Assembly (NCBI RefSeq): GCF_003590775.1
Contig: NZ_QYUM01000003.1
Coordinates: 1,534,276-1,598,275, forward strand
DNA length: 64,000 nucleotides
Source of the DNA: Sphingomonas cavernae
GTDB lineage: Bacteria > Pseudomonadota > Alphaproteobacteria > Sphingomonadales > Sphingomonadaceae
Direction: 5' to 3'
Shown here: positions 39,407 to 48,227 of the stretch, piece by piece
Position numbering within the stretch: position 1 is the stretch's first letter
How the letters are laid out: each line of letters begins with the position of its first letter
The notes under the pieces: generated by a model
Databases searched by the model: none
What the model was told of the DNA's origin: nothing
Seen by the model: the letters and a program-made list of their open reading frames with translations, nothing else
Made by a program: the position numbers and the translations under genes

Positions 39407-40203
39407 GCGTCGACTGCGCCGGTGAGAAAATCGCTGGAATACTCGATTCCGCCCAAGGCGAAACGGGCCTGTTGATCGTTTCGGGTGGCAACGAGATCGC
39501 CAGTGGATCGCATGCGGGGATGGCGCGGCTGGCGGCGCGCATCGCAGCGCGCGGCTTTCCCGTCTTCCGCTTCGATCGCCGCGGCGTTGGTGACAGTATC
39601 GCAGAGAATCGAGGCTATGCGGCCAGCGGCGACGACATGGCGGCGGCCGCCTGCGCCTTTCGAGAAGCAGCGCCGTCGCTGCGGCGGCTGGTGCTGCTTG
39701 GAAATTGCGACGCAGCGACCGCGATCGCGCTCTTCCACACCGCTCTGGGTGCGCATGCACTGATCCTCGCCAATCCCTGGGTCCTCGATGCCGAAACCGA
39801 AGTCCCGCCGGCAGCCGCGATAAGGGCGCGCTATACCCACCGGCTGCGCGATCCGCGGCAATGGTTACGCGCGATCCGCGGCGACATCGACTTCGCAAAG
39901 CTGGTCAAAGGGCTCGCGACGCTCTCGGCCGCCCCTCGGGAAAGCGAGATCGCCACGCAACTGCGTGACGCGCTGGAGGCGAGTCCCCTGCCCGCCCGCA
40001 TCATCCTCGCCAGCAGGGACGCGACCGCGCTGGCATTTGCCGAACATTGGCATTCCGCGAGCTTCAGCACACTGCGCGCAAACCCGCGCATCACGATCGC
40101 CGAGATCGACACCGCATCGCACAGTTTCGCGCGACCGGCGGACGCCGCCGCGTTCGAAGCGCAGGTGATCGCCGCGCTGGAAGCCGCCTCAGGCGAGCTC
40201 TAG
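39391..40203 (+). CDS. Alpha/beta hydrolase 1 (Cys nucleophile), XrtA-locus type
   Basis: This 270-residue alpha/beta hydrolase starts at ATG 39391 (MRQWLSVDCAGE); a GTG at 39379 is an alternative. The elbow is LLGNCDAATA, with Cys106 where Ser is usual, as in other exosortase-associated hydrolase 1 proteins. FDRRGVGDS precedes it, and the late TASHSFARP supplies the likely catalytic His. A Cys nucleophile would suit thioester transfer. It overlaps hydrolase 2 by 16 bases and trxB, on the other strand, by 15 bases. Confidence 0.87.
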   Translation: MRQWLSVDCAGEKIAGILDSAQGETGLLIVSGGNEIASGSHAGMARLAARIAARGFPVFRFDRRGVGDSIAENRGYAASGDDMAAAACAFREAAPSLRRLVLLGNCDAATAIALFHTALGAHALILANPWVLDAETEVPPAAAIRARYTHRLRDPRQWLRAIRGDIDFAKLVKGLATLSAAPRESEIATQLRDALEASPLPARIILASRDATALAFAEHWHSASFSTLRANPRITIAEIDTASHSFARPADAAAFEAQVIAALEAASGEL

Positions 40204-41151
40204 CTCGAAATCGGCCTCGGCAAGGAAGCGTTCGGCGTCGAGTGCTGCCATGCAACCCGTACCGGCAGCCGTCACCGCCTGGCGATAGAGCTTGTCCATG
40301 ACGTCACCGCAAGCGAACACACCCGGAACGCTGGTGCGCGTCGAACCGGTTTCGACATCGATATAGCCATCGCTATCGAGCGTCAGGCTGCCGCGGAACA
40401 CCCCGGTCGCGGGGGAATGACCGATCGCGACGAAGCCGCCATCGGCCTCGATGTGCGACAACTCGCCCGTCACCGTGTCCTTGAGATCGAGCCCGACCAG
40501 CCCGACCGGGTCGCCGCCACCCACGAAACGCTCGACCGACTTGTTCCATAGCACCTTGATATTGGGGTGCGCGAAAAGGCGGTCCTGCAGGATTTTCTCG
40601 GCGCGCAGCGAATCGCGGCGATGGATGAGCGTGACGTCGTGGCTGTGGTTGGTGAGGTAGATCGCCTCTTCCACCGCGGTATTGCCGCCGCCGATCACGA
40701 CCACCTTTTTGCCGCGATAAAAGAAGCCGTCGCAGGTCGCGCAGGCCGACACACCCTTGCCCTGGAGCAGCACCTCGCTCTCGAGCCCAAGCCACTTGGC
40801 GGAGGCGCCTGTCGCAATTACCAGCGTGTCGCCGCTATAGACCGTGCCGCCATCGCCGATCAGGCGGAACGGACGCTGCGTCAGATCCACCTCGACGATC
40901 TGGTCGTACATCATCTGCGCGCCGACATGTTCCGCCTGCGCCCGCATTTCCTCCATCAGCCACGGCCCCTGGATGACATCGCGGAAACCCGGGTAATTCT
41001 CGACATCGGTAGTGATCGTCAACTGACCGCCCGGCTGCAATCCCTGAACGACGATCGGTGCCAGCCCCGCGCGTGCGCCATAGATGGCGGCGGTGAGGCC
41101 GGCGGGGCCGGATCCGAGGATGAGCATGCGGGTCGAATGGGTGGCGGTCAT
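40189..41151 (-). CDS. trxB: Thioredoxin-disulfide reductase
   Basis: TrxB passes electrons from NADPH through FAD to thioredoxin. The 320-residue protein has the FAD site LGSGPAGLTAAIYGARAG, the redox pair Cys137/Cys140 in ACATCDGFF, the NADPH site VIGGGNTAVEEA and the carboxyl FAD block GVFACGDVMDKLYRQA. Its 3' end overlaps hydrolase 1. A TonB-dependent receptor lies 96 bp upstream on the same strand and is probably transcribed separately. Confidence 0.96.
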   Translation of the reverse strand: MTATHSTRMLILGSGPAGLTAAIYGARAGLAPIVVQGLQPGGQLTITTDVENYPGFRDVIQGPWLMEEMRAQAEHVGAQMMYDQIVEVDLTQRPFRLIGDGGTVYSGDTLVIATGASAKWLGLESEVLLQGKGVSACATCDGFFYRGKKVVVIGGGNTAVEEAIYLTNHSHDVTLIHRRDSLRAEKILQDRLFAHPNIKVLWNKSVERFVGGGDPVGLVGLDLKDTVTGELSHIEADGGFVAIGHSPATGVFRGSLTLDSDGYIDVETGSTRTSVPGVFACGDVMDKLYRQAVTAAGTGCMAALDAERFLAEADFELELA

Positions 41152-41247
41152 AAGTGCGATGGCCCTGTCGTCAAAATTCTGTTGGAGCCAGATAGTGACT
41201 GCCGACCGGGTTGTGCAACCGCCAACACCAGGAGATCGCGTTTGTGG

Positions 41248-43338
41248 TCAGAAACGAATGCTTGCACCGATCCGGATGTCGCGTCCGGCAAGCGGCGCAT
41301 AATCCTTCAGGAATGAGCTATGGCGGCGTGCCGTCACGTCGAAGATGTTGTTGGCTGCCAGCCTCAGAGTCAAAAGCCCGTCCGGGCCCATGGGGCGCCA
41401 TTCGATCCGCGCGTTCGCGAGCGTATAGGCAGGCGTTTCGGTCTCGAAAGCCGCGACCTTGTCCTGCATGGTCGCATGCTCGACCTCGACACGGCCGACG
41501 ATCGGGTCCGATTGATATTCGAGCCCGCCCAGCAGCCTGAGCGGCGGGATGAAAGGCGCTGAGCCCAGCCCGTCGATCTTCACGCGGACATAATCGACGA
41601 TGCCGTCGGCAACGATCTTGCCCGCGCCGATCTCCGCCACCGTTGCGTTCAACTCGGCCTCGAAGCCATAGTGCTTCGCGCCATTCGCGAAATAGGCGAA
41701 GACGGGAAGGTCATCCTCGATCACGCCCGTCGGCGCCTGATAGATGAAGTTGGAAAAATCATTGTAATAGGCCGAGGCTTCGAGCGAAAATCCGCCGACA
41801 CGCCCGCGCAGCGTAAGCTCGGCTCCGTTGCTCTTTTCCTTGTCGAAATCGGGATTGCCGACCTCGAACGCCTGTGTCGCCAGATGCGGGCCGTTGGCGA
41901 ACAGTTCCTCGGCGGTCGGCGCACGTTCGCTATGCGTCAGGTTGATTCCCAGCTTCCAGTTGTCGACGATTTCATATTGCCCGCCAATCGACGCGGAAAA
42001 CGTATTGAAACTGCGCCGTGCATCGGGCGTGCCGAGCTGATCGCTGGCGGTCGCCTTGACGCTGGTATGTTCAAAGCGCCCGCCGGCTTCTGCGCGGAAG
42101 CGGCCGAAATCGAAATTCTGGACGGTGAACAGACCGCCCTGCTCGGTGCTCGTCGGCGGCAGGAAGGCTTCCTCGCCAATCGCCTCGAAATCGCGCGTTA
42201 GATATTGCGCGCCGGAGACGCTGCTCCACGCGCCCTGCTTGCGCTGCGAGAATTCGAGCCTGCCTTCCATGCCCTTGTTGTAGAACCGCGTGGCGATCTC
42301 GCCCGTGTCCTCGATCTCGAAATGGCGATAATCTCCATAGCCGCCACGGAAGCGGATCGCGTCGAGGAAGCCGCTGGCCGGCGTGATCTCGGCGCGAAGA
42401 TCGGCGCGGTACTGACGCACATCGAGCGTCGGGGCTTCCGCCTCGATCGCCGGATCGAGCGAGAAGCGGATCGGCACACCATAGCGGTTATCGCTGCGCG
42501 ACACCGAAAAGCCTATATTGCCGCCACCGGCGACATAGGCGACGCCGATCGCGCCCTCGCTCGATTCCGACGCGGTGTTGGGGATATCACCGCGAAGGCC
42601 GGCGAGTTGCTGGATTTCTGGATCGGGCGACGCCGCCGCCTGCTCGCGCAGTGGCCGGCTCAAAATATAACCCCCTGCCCTCAGGTCGTCGGTTTTGGCG
42701 TAGCTGCCGTCCGTGTGAAGCACAAAGCCGCCGCCCACTGGCACATCGATCGCACCCGCAACACGGCGCTCTTCGGCTGCGGTCGCGTAATCCGCATCGA
42801 GCTGGGCGTGCACTGCCTCATCGGGGATGTTGCGCGGGATGCGGTTGTCCACCACGCTCACCACGCCACCGATTGCGGAAGATCCATAAAGCAGCGCGCT
42901 CGGCCCCCGGAGAACCTCGATCCGTTCCGCGGTCAGCGGGTTGATGCTGACGGCGTGGTCCACGCTCGAACCAGAAGCGTCGAAGCTGCCGATACCGTCG
43001 ATCAGCACACGGATGCGATCGGCCTGCATGCCTCGCAGGATCGGCCGTGAAGCAGAAGGGCCGAACGAGGTCGCGCTGACCCCAGGAAGCGCCGCCAGCG
43101 TCTCGCCGATCGATGTCCGCCGCGCTGCATCGAGATCGGTACCGCTCAGCACCGAGACGCCGGCAAGCAGGTCGCCACGCTCGCGCTGCAGTCCGGTGAC
43201 GATAATGTCCGACGATTCCTCTTCGTGCATGACGGGCACAGAACGCGATTCGGTAGAACTGTCCTGGTTTTGCGTCTGCGCGAAAGCAGGCGTTGCGACT
43301 GAGGCGAGAAGAAGGGCGATAAGCGGACGCGACTGCAT
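41248..43338 (-). CDS. TonB-dependent outer-membrane receptor
   Basis: This 696-residue receptor has signal MQSRPLIALLLASVATPAFA. The plug domain includes DIIVTG, LAALPGVSATSFG, RPILRGMQADRIRVLIDG and VLRGPSALLYGSSAIGGVV. A 22-strand-type barrel follows and ends GASIRF with the expected final Phe. The plug wording is close to the ZnuD-like metal-receptor branch, and a palindromic site 31 bp upstream could be a metal-regulator operator, so zinc uptake is a reasonable guess only. Transcription is away from the tRNA-Val/hupB region. Confidence 0.92.
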   Translation of the reverse strand: MQSRPLIALLLASVATPAFAQTQNQDSSTESRSVPVMHEEESSDIIVTGLQRERGDLLAGVSVLSGTDLDAARRTSIGETLAALPGVSATSFGPSASRPILRGMQADRIRVLIDGIGSFDASGSSVDHAVSINPLTAERIEVLRGPSALLYGSSAIGGVVSVVDNRIPRNIPDEAVHAQLDADYATAAEERRVAGAIDVPVGGGFVLHTDGSYAKTDDLRAGGYILSRPLREQAAASPDPEIQQLAGLRGDIPNTASESSEGAIGVAYVAGGGNIGFSVSRSDNRYGVPIRFSLDPAIEAEAPTLDVRQYRADLRAEITPASGFLDAIRFRGGYGDYRHFEIEDTGEIATRFYNKGMEGRLEFSQRKQGAWSSVSGAQYLTRDFEAIGEEAFLPPTSTEQGGLFTVQNFDFGRFRAEAGGRFEHTSVKATASDQLGTPDARRSFNTFSASIGGQYEIVDNWKLGINLTHSERAPTAEELFANGPHLATQAFEVGNPDFDKEKSNGAELTLRGRVGGFSLEASAYYNDFSNFIYQAPTGVIEDDLPVFAYFANGAKHYGFEAELNATVAEIGAGKIVADGIVDYVRVKIDGLGSAPFIPPLRLLGGLEYQSDPIVGRVEVEHATMQDKVAAFETETPAYTLANARIEWRPMGPDGLLTLRLAANNIFDVTARRHSSFLKDYAPLAGRDIRIGASIRF

Positions 43339-43368
43339 GGCAACTCCTTTACTGCCCGCGCTGATTAA

Positions 43369-43391
43369 GGTGACTTTATATCATGTCAACC
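43369..43391 (-). promoter_or_regulatory. Imperfect palindrome upstream of the TonB-dependent receptor
   Basis: The 23-base site has outer arms GGTGAC and GTCAACC (reverse complement GGTTGAC), one base apart in length, around an AT-rich centre. On the minus strand it contains TTGACA and TATAAA, so it overlaps a likely promoter. It starts 31 bases from the receptor ATG. It resembles a metalloregulator operator in architecture, but the regulator is not identified. Confidence 0.35.
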
Positions 43392-43536
43392 GCTATCGCG
43401 ACTTCGACACATCATTTTCGACCCACGGCGCTGGCTGCAGGATCAACGCCGGCGGCTGATCAGCCCGTGCGATGGGTCTAATCTTGATCGCTTTTGCGAC
43501 GCGAAGCCGAGCGACATGGTGATGAGAAAGGAAGCG

Positions 43537-43611
43537 TGGTGGGCGCGGCAAGGATTGAACTTGCGACCCCACCCGTGTGAAGGGTGTGCTCTACCACTGA
43601 GCTACGCGCCC
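43537..43611 (-). tRNA. tRNA-Val (CAC)
   Basis: The 75-nt gene on the minus strand folds as a full cloverleaf: acceptor GGGCGCG/CGCGCCC, D stem GCTC/GAGC, anticodon stem CACCC/GGGTG with loop TTCACAC (anticodon CAC, reading GTG), and T arm GCAAG-TTCAATC-CTTGC. The CCA end is encoded. It lies alone between the receptor and hupB. Confidence 0.97.
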
Positions 43612-43653
43612 ACGCTTGTCGTTGGCCACCGCGCTGGCGGGGCCGGAGCGCGT

Positions 43654-43681
43654 CCATAACGGGAGAATCACGCCCCCGCAA
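43654..43681 (-). promoter_or_regulatory. Likely sigma-70 promoter for tRNA-Val
   Basis: On the minus strand, TTGCGG (43681-43676) and TTATGG (43659-43654) are separated by 16 bases. The -10 lies about 42 bases before the mature tRNA 5' end, leaving room for a short leader. Matches are partial. Confidence 0.4.
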
Positions 43682-43691
43682 TATCCCGCTC

Positions 43692-43721
43692 AAAAGAAAA
43701 GGCGGCGCCCGGTACGCCGCC
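43692..43721 (-). terminator. Rho-independent terminator downstream of hupB
   Basis: Read on the minus strand, a 7-bp GGCGGCG/CGCCGCC stem (43715-43721 with 43701-43707) and 7-nt loop is followed by TTTTCTTTT. It lies about 100 bases after the hupB stop and just before the tRNA-Val promoter, so it would insulate the tRNA gene. Confidence 0.7.
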
Positions 43722-43786
43722 TGCGCTTCAATCGGCCATAGGCGATCGAAGCGGTTTCTCCGGTTTCGCGCCCGGACGGAGCTTGC

Positions 43787-43812
43787 TCCCCGGCGGGTTT
43801 GCCCGCCGGGGA
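43787..43812 (-). terminator. Strong GC hairpin directly after hupB
   Basis: Perfect 11-bp arms at 43787-43797 and 43802-43812 flank a 4-nt loop, 8 bases after the hupB stop. It lacks a U-run. It may stabilise the 3' end of hupB mRNA or act in tandem with the U-tailed terminator at 43692-43721. Confidence 0.55.
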
Positions 43813-43820
43813 AGAGCCGA

Positions 43821-44093
43821 TTAGTTGACCGCGTCCTTCAGGCCCTTGCCGGCCTTGAACTTCGGCTGCGTCGACGCCTTGATGGTCATCGCTTCGCCGG
43901 TGCGCGGGTTGCGGCCCGTCGAGGCCTTGCGCTTGGAAACCGAGAATGTACCGAAACCGACCAGGCGCACTTCGTCGCCCTTCTTCAGCGCACCGGTGAT
44001 AGCGTCGAACACGCCCTCAACCGCCTTGCTGGCGTCGCTTTTGCTCAGGCCCGATGCATCGGCGACCGCGCCGATGAGCTCTTGCTTGTTCAT
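43821..44093 (-). CDS. hupB: HU-type nucleoid protein
   Basis: This 90-residue HU-family DNA-bending protein begins MNKQELIGAVADASGLSKSD and contains the HU/IHF signature GFGTFSVSKRKASTGRNPRTGE, whose Pro-containing loop inserts into the minor groove. The start at 44091-44093 was chosen over an upstream ATG because MNKQELI is the conserved amino end. It follows lon on the same strand, separated by 157 bp with its own promoter and a terminator for lon. Confidence 0.96.
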   Translation of the reverse strand: MNKQELIGAVADASGLSKSDASKAVEGVFDAITGALKKGDEVRLVGFGTFSVSKRKASTGRNPRTGEAMTIKASTQPKFKAGKGLKDAVN

Positions 44094-44157
44094 GCCCTGG
44101 GAACCCCCTTGGTCTTGTTGTGGATGATTCAACTTTCGGCTTGTTTGGCCGGCGCGT

Positions 44158-44187
44158 AGTTAAGGCGGAGCTTTGGGGGCCTGTCAA
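44158..44187 (-). promoter_or_regulatory. Likely sigma-70 promoter for hupB
   Basis: On the minus strand a consensus -35 TTGACA (44187-44182) is followed after 18 bases by TTAACT (44163-44158). It lies about 65 bases before the hupB ATG and downstream of the lon terminator. Confidence 0.55.
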
Positions 44188-44209
44188 AGCAAAACCGTCA
44201 TATTCCGCC

Positions 44210-44237
44210 AAAAAACCCGGTGGAAACCGTGTTTTTT
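44210..44237 (-). terminator. Bidirectional terminator after lon
   Basis: Arms at 44210-44221 and 44226-44237 pair over 12 bases with one mismatch around a 4-nt loop. A-tracts on one side and T-tracts on the other give U-runs in both directions. On the minus strand it ends lon transcription 13 bases after the stop codon. Confidence 0.7.
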
Positions 44238-44250
44238 GAATGAAATGTGA

Positions 44251-46656
44251 TCAGTGACGCACGGTATCCCCGTCGGACACCCCCGGAGCCCCCGGTTGCG
44301 GCGGTTGCGCAGCCAGTTCGTCGGTCTCGCTCCAGTCGATAGGCTGGAGCGAATCGGTGAGAGCGAGCGCCAGGACCTCGTCGACATGCTTGACCGGAAC
44401 GATCTTGAGCCCGTCCTTGATGTTCTGCGGAATCTCGACAAGATCCTTCTCGTTTTCCGCGGGAATGAGCACTGTCTCGATGCCGCCGCGGAGCGCCGCG
44501 AGCAGCTTTTCCTTCAGGCCGCCGATCGGCAAGACACGGCCGCGCAACGTAACCTCGCCCGTCATCGCCACCTCGCGACGCACGGGGATTCCGGTCAGCG
44601 TCGAGACGATCGTCGTGACCATGCCGATACCCGCCGAGGGGCCGTCCTTCGGCACCGCGCCTTCGGGCAAGTGGATGTGGATATCCTTGCGTCCGAACAG
44701 GCTTGGCTTGATGCCGTATGCGGGCGCGCGCGCGCGGACGAAGGAAAACGCAGCCTGCACAGACTCGGTCATCACCTCGCCGAGCTTGCCCGTGGTCTTG
44801 ACCAGGCCCTTGCCCGGTACCGTCACGGCCTCGATCGTTAGCAACTCGCCGCCAACCTCGGTCCATGCAAGGCCCGTGACCGCGCCGATCTCGTTCTCCT
44901 CTTCGCTGAGCCCGTGCCGGTATTTCTGCACGCCCGCATATTCGGAAAGATTTTCCGGAGTGATCACCGCGCGTTCGATCTTTTTTTCGAGTATCCTGCG
45001 CAGCGCCTTGCGTGCAAGCTTGGCGATTTCACGTTCAAGCGTACGCACGCCCGCCTCACGCGTGTATTGCTGGATCAGCGCGCGCAGGCCTTCGTCGGTC
45101 AGTTCGAACTCGCCCTTTTTCAGGCCATGTGCTTCGATCTGCTTGGTCAGCAGGTGGCGCTTCGCGATCTCGACCTTCTCGTCTTCGGTATATCCCTCGA
45201 GCCGGATGATCTCCATGCGGTCGAGCAAGGGCTGGGGCAGGTTGAGCGAGTTCGCCGTGGTCACGAACATCACGTCCGACAGATCGATATCGATCTCCAG
45301 ATAATGGTCCTGGAACTTCGAATTCTGCTCGGGATCAAGCACTTCGAGCAGCGCCGAGGCCGGATCTCCGCGGAAATCCTGACCCAGCTTGTCGATTTCA
45401 TCGAGCAGGAACAGCGGGTTGGACGTCCCCGCCTTTTTGAGGTTGGAAACGATCTTGCCGGGCAGCGATCCGATATAGGTGCGCCGGTGGCCGCGAATCT
45501 CGGCTTCGTCGCGCACGCCGCCCAGCGACTGACGCACGAATTCGCGCCCGCACGCCTTGGCGATGCTGCGCCCGAGCGAGGTCTTGCCGACGCCCGGCGG
45601 GCCGACGAGGCACAGGATCGGGCCCTTCAGCTTGTTGGTGCGCGCCTGGACGGCGAGATACTCGACGATCCGGTCCTTGACCTTCTCGAGTGCGTAATGA
45701 TCCTCGTCGAGCACCGCCTGCGCCTGCGCGATATCTTTCTTGAGCTTGGACTTCTTGCCCCAGGGCAGGCCCAGCAACACGTCGAGATAATTGCGCACCA
45801 CCGTCGCTTCAGCGGACATCGGTGCCATCGTTTTGAGTTTTTTGAGCTCCGCAGTCGCCTTGGCGCGCGCTTCCTTGGAAAGCTTGAGCGTCGCGATCTT
45901 CTGGGTCAGCTCGGCGATCTCGTCGCCCTCGCCTTCCTCGCCCTCATTGCCCAGCTCGCGCTGGATCGCCTTCAACTGCTCGTTCAGATAATATTCGCGC
46001 TGCGTCTTCTCCATCTGCCGCTTCACGCGGCTGCGGATCTTCTTCTCCACCTGGAGCACGCCGAGCTCGCCCTCCATGAAGGCGAACGCCATTTCAAGCC
46101 GGCGCGCGGGGTCGAGCTCGACGAGCAGCGCCTGCTTGTCCGCGACCTTGATCGAGATGTTGGAGGCTACCGAATCGGCGAGGCGCGAAGCGTCCTCGAT
46201 CTCGCCGAGTTGGACCGCGGTCTCCGCAGGCAGCTTCTTGTTGAGCTTGGCATAGTTTTCGAACTGCTCGACAACCGAGCGCATGAGCGCCTGGATCTCG
46301 TTGCCCTCAGCGTCGCGCTCCTCGATCATCGACACCGTCGCGGTCACATGATCGTCGACTTGGGTGAGCGACTCGAGCGAGGCGCGCTGCTGTCCTTCGA
46401 CAAGAACGCGGACAGTGCCATCGGGCAGCTTAAGGAGCTGGAGCACCGTCGCGATAACGCCCAGATCGTACAGATCCTCGCGACCCGGATCGTCTTCTGC
46501 CGGATCCAGTTGAGCAACAAGGAAAATTTCCTTGTTCGCTTCCATCGCCCGTTCCAGCGCCACGACCGATTTGTCGCGTCCCACGAAGAGTGGGACGATC
46601 ATGTGCGGGAAGACGACGATGTCGCGAAGCGGCAATACTGGGTAGCTATTGGACAT
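44251..46656 (-). CDS. lon: ATP-dependent Lon protease
   Basis: Lon degrades misfolded and regulatory proteins. The 801-residue protein has the amino LON domain ([21 protein letters not shown]), a helical region, the AAA+ module with Walker [11 protein letters not shown] and Walker B FLLDEIDK, and the protease domain. The catalytic dyad is Ser674 (KDGPSAGIG) and Lys717 ([10 protein letters not shown]). The tail is Pro/Gln-rich. It lies downstream of clpX and clpP, making a protease cluster, but has its own upstream region of 202 bp with a heat-shock-like promoter. Confidence 0.97.
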   Translation of the reverse strand: MSNSYPVLPLRDIVVFPHMIVPLFVGRDKSVVALERAMEANKEIFLVAQLDPAEDDPGREDLYDLGVIATVLQLLKLPDGTVRVLVEGQQRASLESLTQVDDHVTATVSMIEERDAEGNEIQALMRSVVEQFENYAKLNKKLPAETAVQLGEIEDASRLADSVASNISIKVADKQALLVELDPARRLEMAFAFMEGELGVLQVEKKIRSRVKRQMEKTQREYYLNEQLKAIQRELGNEGEEGEGDEIAELTQKIATLKLSKEARAKATAELKKLKTMAPMSAEATVVRNYLDVLLGLPWGKKSKLKKDIAQAQAVLDEDHYALEKVKDRIVEYLAVQARTNKLKGPILCLVGPPGVGKTSLGRSIAKACGREFVRQSLGGVRDEAEIRGHRRTYIGSLPGKIVSNLKKAGTSNPLFLLDEIDKLGQDFRGDPASALLEVLDPEQNSKFQDHYLEIDIDLSDVMFVTTANSLNLPQPLLDRMEIIRLEGYTEDEKVEIAKRHLLTKQIEAHGLKKGEFELTDEGLRALIQQYTREAGVRTLEREIAKLARKALRRILEKKIERAVITPENLSEYAGVQKYRHGLSEEENEIGAVTGLAWTEVGGELLTIEAVTVPGKGLVKTTGKLGEVMTESVQAAFSFVRARAPAYGIKPSLFGRKDIHIHLPEGAVPKDGPSAGIGMVTTIVSTLTGIPVRREVAMTGEVTLRGRVLPIGGLKEKLLAALRGGIETVLIPAENEKDLVEIPQNIKDGLKIVPVKHVDEVLALALTDSLQPIDWSETDELAAQPPQPGAPGVSDGDTVRH

Positions 46657-46681
46657 GGAGACTCCGGAAACGCTTTATCGG

Positions 46682-46710
46682 TATATGGGCGCGCGTGCCT
46701 TGCCGATCAA
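46682..46710 (-). promoter_or_regulatory. Possible heat-shock (RpoH-like) promoter for lon
   Basis: On the minus strand, ATTG is followed after 18 bases by CCCATATA (46689-46682), resembling the CTTG-N17/18-C(C/T)TAT pattern of alphaproteobacterial RpoH promoters. It lies about 25 bases before the lon ATG. The -35 part is weak. Confidence 0.35.
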
Positions 46711-46858
46711 TGAAGCAACGCCACACCCTGTCTTTTAGCGCATCAATTCGGACCACGTGCCGCCGTAGCGAACAAACGGAACGCGCCCGGCAGTGAAATC
46801 ACCACCGTGCGCGTTCTACAGCGGGCATAAGGGCGTCGTTGACGCGCATCAATTCGGC

Positions 46859-48130
46859 TCAGGCGGCGTCGCCGGCCTTGGCCTTTTCCTTTTTCGAGAA
46901 GACGCGGACCGGGTCCTTGCGCCCTTCAACGACATCCTTGTCGATCATCACCTCGTCGACGCCGTCCATCGATGGCAGGTCGAACATGGTATCAAGCAAA
47001 ATGCCTTCGAGGATCGAGCGGAGGCCACGCGCGCCGGTCTTGCGATCGATCGCCTTCTTGGCCACCGATATGAGCGCGTCGTCGGTGAAGCCCAGCTTCA
47101 CTTCCTCCATCTCGAACAGCTTCTGGTACTGTTTGACCAGCGCATTCTTGGGTTCGGACAGGATCTTGACCAGCGCGTCGGTGTCGAGGTCCTCGAGCGT
47201 CGCGATGACGGGCAGACGACCAACGAATTCGGGGATCAGACCGAATTTCAGCAGGTCCTCGGGCTCGCCCTGGCGGAGAATCTCGCCAGTGCGGCGCTCC
47301 TCGGGCGCGGCAACATAGGCGCCGAAGCCGATCGACTTGCCCTGCAGGCGGTCCGCGATGATCTTTTCAAGGCCCGAGAAGGCGCCACCGCAGATGAAAA
47401 GGATGTTGGTCGTGTCGACCTGCAGGAACTCCTGCTGCGGGTGCTTGCGGCCGCCCTGTGGCGGGACGGAGGCGGTGGTGCCCTCCATCAGCTTGAGCAG
47501 CGCCTGCTGCACGCCCTCGCCCGACACGTCACGGGTGATCGAGGGATTTTCGGCCTTGCGGCTGATCTTGTCGATCTCGTCGATATAGACGATGCCGCGC
47601 TGCGCACGCTCGACATTGTAATCGGACGCCTGGAGCAGCTTGAGGATGATGTTCTCGACGTCCTCGCCGACATAGCCCGCCTCGGTGAGCGTCGTCGCGT
47701 CCGCCATGGTGAAGGGCACGTCGAGGATGCGCGCCAGAGTCTGCGCGAGCAGCGTCTTGCCGCAGCCCGTGGGGCCGACGAGCAGGATGTTCGACTTGGC
47801 GAGCTCGACATCGGTGCCCTTGGCGCCGTGGTTGAGTCGCTTGTAGTGGTTGTGGACCGCCACCGAGAGGACGCGCTTGGCCTGCTTCTGGCCGATCACA
47901 TAATCGTCCAGCACGTCGCAGATCTCCAGCGGCGTCGGAACGCCGCCGTCCTTCTTCGAAACGAGCGCGGTCTTGGTCTCCTCGCGGATGATGTCGTTGC
48001 ACAGGTCAACGCACTCATCGCAGATGAAGACGGTCGGTCCGGCGATCAGCTTGCGCACTTCGTGCTGCGACTTGCCGCAGAACGAGCAGTACAGGGTGCT
48101 CTTCGAATCGCCGCCGCTCAACTTGGTCAT
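46859..48130 (-). CDS. clpX: ClpX ATPase subunit of ClpXP protease
   Basis: ClpX unfolds substrates and feeds them to ClpP. The 423-residue protein has an amino zinc-binding domain (CSFCGKSQ ... [10 protein letters not shown], four Cys), Walker [13 protein letters not shown], Walker [11 protein letters not shown], the IGFGA ClpP-contact loop (SIGFGAYV) and sensor-2 [10 protein letters not shown]. It is downstream of clpP on the same strand; the 97-bp gap contains two hairpins, so the ratio of the two proteins may be set at RNA level. Confidence 0.97.
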   Translation of the reverse strand: MTKLSGGDSKSTLYCSFCGKSQHEVRKLIAGPTVFICDECVDLCNDIIREETKTALVSKKDGGVPTPLEICDVLDDYVIGQKQAKRVLSVAVHNHYKRLNHGAKGTDVELAKSNILLVGPTGCGKTLLAQTLARILDVPFTMADATTLTEAGYVGEDVENIILKLLQASDYNVERAQRGIVYIDEIDKISRKAENPSITRDVSGEGVQQALLKLMEGTTASVPPQGGRKHPQQEFLQVDTTNILFICGGAFSGLEKIIADRLQGKSIGFGAYVAAPEERRTGEILRQGEPEDLLKFGLIPEFVGRLPVIATLEDLDTDALVKILSEPKNALVKQYQKLFEMEEVKLGFTDDALISVAKKAIDRKTGARGLRSILEGILLDTMFDLPSMDGVDEVMIDKDVVEGRKDPVRVFSKKEKAKAGDAA

Positions 48131-48143
48131 CTAAACATCCTTG

Positions 48144-48192
48144 GGCCCCATACAGGGGCCATTTGCAACGCGGTCATCCTAGACCGCGTTGC
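48144..48192 (-). terminator. Tandem hairpins in the clpP-clpX gap
   Basis: An 11-bp perfect stem (48165-48175 with 48182-48192, 6-nt loop) is followed on the minus strand by a 6-bp GGCCCC/GGGGCC stem (48144-48149 with 48155-48160). Neither has a U-run. They could partly terminate, attenuate or process the clpP-clpX transcript. Confidence 0.5.
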
Positions 48193-48227
48193 TTCTATCT
48201 CACAATGACGAATTTCCGGTAACCGCA

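Noticed and set aside
21979..40203. Recently acquired genomic island
   Set aside because: No integrase, transposase, tRNA junction or direct repeats bound the locus, and its base composition looks like that of its neighbours by eye; XrtA loci are common core-like loci in related bacteria.
44914..46713. 599-codon plus-strand frame opposite lon
   Set aside because: Antisense shadow of a fully recognised Lon protease with intact catalytic residues.
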